The notes beneath the pieces were generated by a model, which was given only the letters and a program-made list of their open reading frames with translations, made no database searches and had not been told where the DNA came from. Positions 59,101 through 64,000 of a stretch of DNA of 64,000 bases are shown here, in pieces. How positions within the stretch are numbered: the first letter of the stretch is position 1; every line of letters begins with the position of its first letter. Origin of the DNA: Cryptomeria japonica (Eukaryota; Streptophyta; Pinopsida; Cupressales; Cupressaceae); assembly GCF_030272615.1 (NCBI RefSeq), contig NC_081412.1, positions 547,242,488 to 547,306,487 on the forward strand, written 5' to 3'. A program made the position numbers and the translations under genes.

Positions 59101-59759
59101 TTTCATTTGTCAGTTGCATTATAAGCATATCATTTCATTAACAAATCAACGATCATAAATAAAGATTGAGTATACTTGGACAAACAAAAATAATTTGCAT
59201 TTAATCATTGTAGGTGCATTCATTTTAGAATCATTTTAAATCATTATCCATTTCATTTAGTTGCATTTCAAAAATTGCATTAGTTTGCATTCAATTAAGT
59301 GCATTTCATCATATAGTGTAACATCATTATAGTTTGCATTATCATTCCATTAACGATCATTTAGTTGCATCTTTGCACTTAGATTCATAATCATTAAAAA
59401 TATTACATATAAAATAAAAAACATTTCATATAGATCATTGCATCATCTTAAATCATTTTTATTTGCATCCAAGATCATCAAAATCAAAAATCAACAAAAG
59501 CATTTATCATTGCATCATCATATAAAGCATCATCATTATCAAAAAGAGCAACATGCATAAATATCATCATCCATCTAATCATGCATCCATATAATCATCA
59601 TATAAAGCGTCATCATCATCAAATAGAATAACATGCATAATAAAGATCATCATCATATAGAGTCTGTGTCTGCATATAGATCATCATAAAACAATAAAAG
59701 TCCAAGTAAACAATGATATCATATAAAAAGTATAAAGTCCCATCAATATAAATCAAGCC
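56171..59759. other. Non-coding internal region of the array element
   Basis: No pol motif in six frames. Contains a pyrimidine-rich tract (56200-56600), a ~72-bp duplication at 58856-58973 (AATACTCAGGTCAACTTGAT and AATACTCAGGTCATCTTGAA), an AGTTGCATTT-rich stretch (59105-59400) and ATCATCATATAAAGC repeats (59510-59660). Confidence 0.55.
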
Positions 59760-60306
59760 AAGAATCATGACTGCCTCTCAAGCCTATGGGTCTAACACCT
59801 GGATCACCTGCACCAGCATCATCCTCCAATGGAATCATTCTTCAATTTAATATCTTCATCATTCATTCAACTATCATCTATCAAGTCTTATACAGGATGT
59901 ATCTTTCCTGAAACCAAATGTTTTGATCATTTATCATGTCTTATACAGGATGTATCTTTCCTAAAACTAGACATTCTGATCATCTATCATGTCTTATATA
60001 GGATGTATCTTTCCTAAAACCAAACCTTTTGATCATCTTTTGTCTTATACTGGATGTGTCCTTCCTGAAACTAGACTTGATCTCAATCCAATCAATCTAA
60101 TTCATCTGATCAATCTGCAATCTATTCACTCATCTTTCTTTCATATAACATTCTTCTTCTATCGAGAGATCATCCATGTCTTTAATGCACAAACGATCTC
60201 TTGAGGGGGCATCATCATCAAATCAATATCCAAAAATCAGTATCTGGGGCACACAATCAGGATTTTCAATCTCTATCTGGTGCATTATCAAGACTTGATT
60301 TAATCT

Positions 60307-60717
60307 TTTCAGAATACATCTCCCTCTTTTCGGAATAGATCTAAGCCATATTTTTGGAATAGATCTAAGCCATATTTTTGGAATAGATCTAAGCCATATT
60401 TTTGAAATAGATCTAAGCCATATTTTTGAAATAGATCTAAGCCATATTTTTGAAATAGATCTAAGCCATCTTTTCAAAATACATCTAAGCGATTTTCCCC
60501 AAATTAGTAGTCTTTTTGAAAACGTCTATCGCCAATTCGGCCTAGAGAGAAAATCGATTATAAAAATATTAGCTTAATTAATCGATTTATTAGCGAGCAA
60601 GGAAAAATACTATCTCGCCGAACGAATCGGTTAACATTGAAACAACAACGCTTAATAGCTAGGGCTGTTAAACAAGCTTGTATTCTATCTTTGATACCTT
60701 TTCTTTCTTTAAAATGA
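60307..60717 (+). pseudogene. rps18: Plastid rps18, nuclear copy with expanded N-terminal repeats
   Basis: Small-subunit plastid ribosomal protein S18. The C-terminal part is clear: [44 protein letters not shown], then TGA at 60715. Upstream, in the same frame, are six 24-bp units from 60340 to 60483. Each encodes a version of SKPYFWNR and is preceded by a 7-residue SPSFRNR unit. In-frame stops at 60403, 60427, 60451 (TGG to TGA), 60505, 60508 and 60517 break the gene; there is no frameshift. N-terminal repeats are known in rps18 of some plants (7-residue units in grasses). The start is missing, cut at the insertion edge. Confidence 0.88.
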
Positions 60718-60895
60718 AAAGTAATTAGAGCCAACTTGCTCCTACATTTAATCAGAGCTAGGATATCTAACAATTCTATAAATAAAAAGGATTATTCAAA
60801 AATGAATAATTGAATTATCTAAGTGGGTCCGAATTCATTTTTGTATTGTCTCTAGTTTCCCAGAGAATTTCCCCAGGAGATTGGGTTTAACTATT
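60718..60895. other. rps18-rpl20 plastid spacer
   Basis: AT-rich spacer; both flanking genes are convergent, as in plastid genomes. Confidence 0.7.
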
Positions 60896-61247
60896 TCATG
60901 ACACAAGAATATTTTCTAACATCATAGAGAAGCAATTATTATTTAATACAGCTATTTGCGCAAGTGTTCTACGATTTGTAAGCAACTGCCTTTTGTATAA
61001 AAATTGTATGAATTTATTATAAGAAACTCCATTCACACGAGATGCTACATTAATCCAAGTAATCCACAAATGATGAAAATCTCTCTTCCGCTTAAGTCTA
61101 TCTTGTTGAGTGGAAACTAAAGCTCTACTCTTCTATTGGTTAGCAGCCCTAAAAAGTCTAGAATGGGCTCCCTGAGAGCCTGATACAAATGCAAGAATCT
61201 TTTTTCAATGTTTTTATAGCTATATATCCATGTTTAACTCTGGTCAT
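60896..61247 (-). pseudogene. rpl20: Plastid rpl20, nuclear copy
   Basis: Large-subunit plastid ribosomal protein L20. It starts MTRVKHGYIAIKT at 61247 and reads SQGAHSRLFRAANQ, a stop (CAG to TAG), [58 protein letters not shown], ending at 60896. The length of 352 bases is not a multiple of three, and a frameshift lies near codon 15-20. Convergent with rps18 and followed upstream by rps12 exon 1, the usual plastid order. Confidence 0.9.
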
Positions 61248-61971
61248 TGAAGTTGATTCTTCATAAATGACTTATCTTTTTTTTGATCAATCATTTTCTT
61301 GTTTGGTTTATAAAGAATAAAACTGATTTTTCTAGTGTATAAAATATAGATTCCAATGGCTTTTGCTACTCTAACCTTCCCAACCACAATTCTTTTCAGT
61401 TAGGCACCTTCCAAGTAGGCAAGGGGTTGGACCTTGCATTTAAGTAAGAAAAAAAAATAGATGGATAATAATATCTATATATTATTATGGATTTCTTCAT
61501 TTCTATGGTTCTTTCTCTAACGACAAGGTCCTCTCTATATGCCAGAGCCCTAAGATATGAGTTATTTGGTAACTTGTATAGTTTACCATCTCTAGCTCTA
61601 CTCTTCCCCCCCAAATTATCAAGTAAGAAAAACTTTCATGATAAGATTTATAGATATAGTAACGACATGTAATTGTGAGAGTTGGTAAGGTAGTTGACCT
61701 TTTGTCCATTCTCATAGCAATAAAAACATAATCTCTTTATGTTTTTTCAATTTTCTTTATTTCCTCACTCAATGGATTGATGACCATTCACTACCAATGA
61801 GGAAGTGTTTTTCATCCCGCATCAAGGTGATTGGATTTGCACCAATGGAAACCATAAATTTCATCCCCGATAAGAGTAGATGATAGATCTGTACTTTTTA
61901 ACAAAAGGAAATTTCCTCTCGTTAGAGTGATTTCCTGGTCCATTTCAGCTTCTAATCTAAATGAGTCGCAC
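61248..61971 (-). other. Plastid spacer including the 5' part of the trans-spliced rps12 intron
   Basis: Sequence between rpl20 and rps12 exon 1. On the minus strand the exon is followed by GTGCGACTCAT, the group II intron start, at 61971. Open frames here (for example 61396-61614 minus) have no known plastid match that I can name. Confidence 0.6.
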
Positions 61972-62085
61972 ATACACCTTGGCACATACTCCTTTACGCT
62001 GAGGGCATCCTCTAAGAGCAGGAGATTTTGTTCTATTTTCTATTGGTTGTCTCGCGTTTCTAATAAGTTGTTGAATAGTCGGCAC
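61972..62085 (-). pseudogene. rps12: Plastid rps12 exon 1, nuclear copy
   Basis: Exactly 114 bp, the standard length of the 5' exon of trans-spliced rps12. It encodes [20 protein letters not shown] and [17 protein letters not shown] without a stop. The first codon is GTG instead of ATG; this may be a mutation or the plastid start itself. The group II intron start follows directly. Without the other exons it cannot make S12. Confidence 0.92.
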
Positions 62086-62515
62086 TTTGAATTATATTTG
62101 AATTTGAATGGTTCGGATTGATCCTAACCAGCTATATAAATGTTGAGATAAATTCTATGCTATTCAATAATTATTCTATATTTTAATAAAGTAGTTACTA
62201 CTTTATATGATTAAATAGTGAAATATTCATATCGATCTATGTCGCCTTATAGATAGAATATATATCAATATCAATCCATATTTATTATTAGATAATTTAC
62301 ATTAATTGATCTAATAGATGTAGGATCCAACATTTTTTCTTTTTGAATTCAATAGAACCCAGTACCCAAATCAGAATATCTTAAAAACAAAATTTTCTAT
62401 GTAGTGCTATTCTATCATATAGAAATATAGTTTAATTCTATTTATTTAACTTATAATAAAGGTGGATATAGGCATTTGTATTTTATTTGTAAATGATAGT
62501 AAAGGAGAAATATTT
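62086..62515. other. Spacer between rps12 exon 1 and rpl23
   Basis: Very AT-rich. In most plastomes clpP would follow rps12 here; no clpP sequence is recognised, so this holds either a rearranged-plastome spacer or an internal junction of the NUPT. Confidence 0.5.
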
Positions 62516-62866
62516 ATGTATGAAGTTCAATATCTAGATTTAGTACTTACAGAGAAAAGTGTTAGTCTATTTGAAAAAAATCAATATATTTTCAATGTCG
62601 ATTTGGGATCTTATAAAACAAAGATAAAAAATTGGATTGAACTTTTCTTCAATGTTAAAGTAATAGGAGTCAATAGTTATCGGCCTCCACAAAAGAAAGA
62701 AAAAAGAGGAAATATAAAACAAATAATGAAACATAGAATGCATTATAAACGCATGATTATTACACTAAAACCAGGTTATTCTATTCCACTTTTTCCTTCA
62801 AAAAATTTATTTAATTTCAAACATGAACACCCGTTCATACAACACTTTTACTTCGGGCACACGTGA
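62516..62866 (+). pseudogene. rpl23: Plastid rpl23, nuclear copy
   Basis: Large-subunit plastid ribosomal protein L23. From ATG 62516 the frame reads [52 protein letters not shown] and [20 protein letters not shown]. The family usually ends shortly after this. Here the frame runs on to 62866, overlapping the rpl2 start by 44 bases. The frame is open, but context shows it is in a dead plastid insertion. Confidence 0.9.
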
Positions 62867-63185
62867 TAAATCTCTATCAAGTTTTGATGGAAAAGTCAAA
62901 TCTCATCCACAAAAGAAATTGACTTCTGGCTAGCATCGTTGTGGGAAAGGTCGTAATAATAGTGGAATTATTACCATACGACATAGAGGAGGAGGTCACA
63001 AGCGTCTGTATCGTCAAATTGATTTTTGACGGAGTGAGAAAAACAAAATATTGGGAAAAATTGTAACAATAGAAAGTGATCCTAATAGAAGTGCATATAT
63101 CTGTCTTGTGCACTATAGAGATGGTCAAAAGACATATTTTGCATCCAAAGGGGATTATGATTGGAGATACTATTTTGTCCAGTCC
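62823..63185 (+). pseudogene. rpl2: Plastid rpl2 exon 1, truncated nuclear copy
   Basis: Large-subunit ribosomal protein L2. From ATG 62823: SHPQKKLTSG, TAG (62931, CAG to TAG), [34 protein letters not shown] (63027, CGA to TGA), then [21 protein letters not shown] small indel near 63137 shifts the frame into [16 protein letters not shown]. The gene stops there and runs into trnK intron sequence. Order rpl23-rpl2 is the normal plastid one. Confidence 0.9.
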
Positions 63186-63202
63186 AAGATAATCCACTCC
63201 AT

Positions 63203-63237
63203 CCGATAAGCTCCGAGTTCAAGTCCCGGGCAACCCA
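63203..63237 (+). pseudogene. trnK-UUU: Plastid trnK-UUU 3' exon
   Basis: 35 bases starting CCGATAAGCTCCGAG and ending GGGCAACCCA, the 3' half of plastid Lys tRNA. It includes the T arm (GAGTTCAAGTCCCGGGCAAC) and acceptor strand. It is preceded by CACTCCAT, the conserved 3' end of the trnK intron. The 5' exon and matK are absent. One T-stem base (GAG rather than the usual GGG) is another G to A change. Confidence 0.88.
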
Positions 63238-63696
63238 GAGTACTAGAATCTAGTACCTAAAGGTATTTTTACTTATGATCCAATCCAATTCATGTTATTC
63301 ATTGTTCTTAATAAGCAAGAGAGGCAACATCCCACTATTCAGGAATCATCTGAGAAATGATAAGATCTTTCTTACCCAGTTTTCTCCAATAACATTTAAC
63401 TTAAAGGTTAATAAATACTATTATTTATTACCTTGAATCATAAAGAAAGAAGGAATGCTCATAGAGTGCATTAATACCGGTATTAATACCTACAAAATAT
63501 TATACTATTGAAAAGTATTTCAACATATGTGCATATAGTTTATGGAGGAAGATACCATGAATTTCTATAGTATTCATAAAGATGTCAAAATAAATATTGG
63601 TTGACATATAGATATGAATCATATTATATTGTTGAATAACAAGCCTTATGTGTATGCTTGGGAGCTTCTAATGATTAAATAAACCAAGTTATAACC
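63238..63696 (+). other. Plastid trnK-psbA spacer with psbA leader
   Basis: The normal neighbour order trnK then psbA is kept. It contains the psbA leader but I cannot point to intact promoter boxes with confidence. Confidence 0.65.
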
Positions 63697-64000
63697 ATGA
63701 CCGCAATTTTAGAAAGATGTGAAAGTGCAAGCCTATGGAATCATTTTTGTGATTGGATCACTAGCACTGATAACCGTCTTTACATTGGATGGTTCGGTGT
63801 CTTGATGATTCCTACCCTATTGACTGCAACCTCTGTATTCATTATCGCTTTTATTTTAGCTCCTCCAGTAGATATTGATGGTATTCATGAACTTGTTTCC
63901 GGTTCTCTTCTTTATGGAAATAACATTATTTTCGATGCTATTATTCCTACCTCTGTAGCCATTGGTCTGCATTTCTATCCCATCTGGGAAGCAGCTTCTA
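63697..64000 (+). pseudogene. psbA: Plastid psbA 5' part, nuclear copy (continues beyond window)
   Basis: Photosystem II D1 protein, first 101 codons. Reads [20 protein letters not shown], then [20 protein letters not shown] and on through the first membrane helix. D1 is almost invariant in plants, yet at least seven residues differ: RR to RC, NR to NH, IREP to IHEL, ISG to IFD and SAA to SVA. All these fit single C-to-T or G-to-A changes. No stop occurs within the window. Confidence 0.93.

Larger units (their letters stand above)
51771..60304 (+). mobile_element. Tandem array of a pol-less (LARD-like) LTR retrotransposon
   Basis: Order: first 168 bp of an LTR (51771-51938), 3' internal end (51939-52528), complete LTR (52529-53695), internal region (53696-59759), 3' internal end again (59760-60304). 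The two 3' internal ends match closely over 543 bp. One LTR is therefore shared by two units, the outcome of unequal recombination plus a deletion. The second unit is cut by plastid DNA before its polypurine tract. No RT, integrase or RNase H is found in the 6.6-kb internal part. Confidence 0.82.
60305..64000. mobile_element. Nuclear plastid DNA insertion (NUPT), runs off the window
   Basis: Plastid genes rps18, rpl20, rps12 exon 1, rpl23, rpl2, trnK exon 2 and psbA in compact order. It begins where the retroelement sequence shared with 52481 stops. Genes carry stops and frameshifts, so this is not functional plastid DNA. Replacements are mainly C to T and G to A. The segment combines plastid neighbours (rps18-rpl20-rps12; trnK-psbA) with junctions that are not standard (rps12 next to rpl23; rpl2 joined to trnK intron end). 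Confidence 0.93.

Noticed and set aside
53696-59759. Host gene hidden in the 6-kb internal region
   Set aside because: No splice-consistent exons or recognised protein; bounded by retroelement primer site and 3' internal end.
60223-60477. Minus-strand ORF with repeated IWLRSI peptides
   Set aside because: It is the antisense shadow of the rps18 24-bp repeat; the plus-strand frame matches S18.
62877-63197. 106-codon minus-strand ORF
   Set aside because: Antisense of rpl2 exon 1.
63697-64000. Genuine plastid genome sequence at the right edge (contig chimera)
   Set aside because: Broken rps18, rpl20 and rpl2 and altered invariant psbA residues fit an old nuclear copy better than assembled plastid DNA, though raw reads over 60304 would settle it.

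Overview
This window is plant nuclear DNA, most likely from a large, repeat-rich gymnosperm genome (probably a conifer; the species is not determined). No intact host gene is visible. Almost everything is decayed, nested transposable elements. The last 3.7 kb is a piece of plastid genome now sitting in the nucleus. The organism call rests on element types (very long-LTR Tat/Ogre-like Ty3, Copia elements with the TGGTATCAGAGC primer site, LINE, TRIM-like elements), on the plastid genes at the right edge, and on a repeat-expanded rps18.

Layout. 1-15247: a Tat/Ogre-like Ty3/gypsy element whose LTRs are at least 4.25 kb. Each LTR carries a decayed reading frame of about 1029 codons. Between the LTRs lie an Arg-tRNA-type primer site and a gag-pol polyprotein with an extra RNase H placed BEFORE the reverse transcriptase. 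This element sits inside a Copia-type LTR (15248-15761 and 17466-17534), which is also split by a 1.7-kb non-autonomous LTR element with a doubled primer site. 17535-22367: debris, including an unknown 173-codon ORF, a degraded gag and a LINE fragment. 22368-26839: a large inverted repeat whose arms carry pieces of a DRM-type de novo DNA methyltransferase. It surrounds a 201-bp tandem repeat and a region of palindromic motifs.

27160-39642: a minus-strand Copia element (copia-B) split by a complete plus-strand Copia element (copia-A, 27875-34571) with a 5-bp target duplication. 39643-41821: AT-rich, no gene seen. 41822-44368: a degraded second Ty3/gypsy gag-pol. 44369-45156: a solo LTR. 45160-51770: a third Copia-type element on the minus strand. 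Its LTR is split by a 2.16-kb element made of two 1-kb LTRs around only 127 bp. Its internal part holds a long unknown ORF.

51771-60304: a tandem LTR-internal-LTR-internal array of a pol-less, LARD-like element, rich in minisatellites. 60305-64000: nuclear plastid DNA with rps18, rpl20, rps12 exon 1, rpl23, part of rpl2, trnK exon 2 and the start of psbA. Most lesions in the plastid copy, in copia-A and in the long-LTR ORF are C-to-T or G-to-A, the pattern expected of heavily methylated, silenced DNA. The elements do not work together as pathways; they record nested insertion, silencing and decay.
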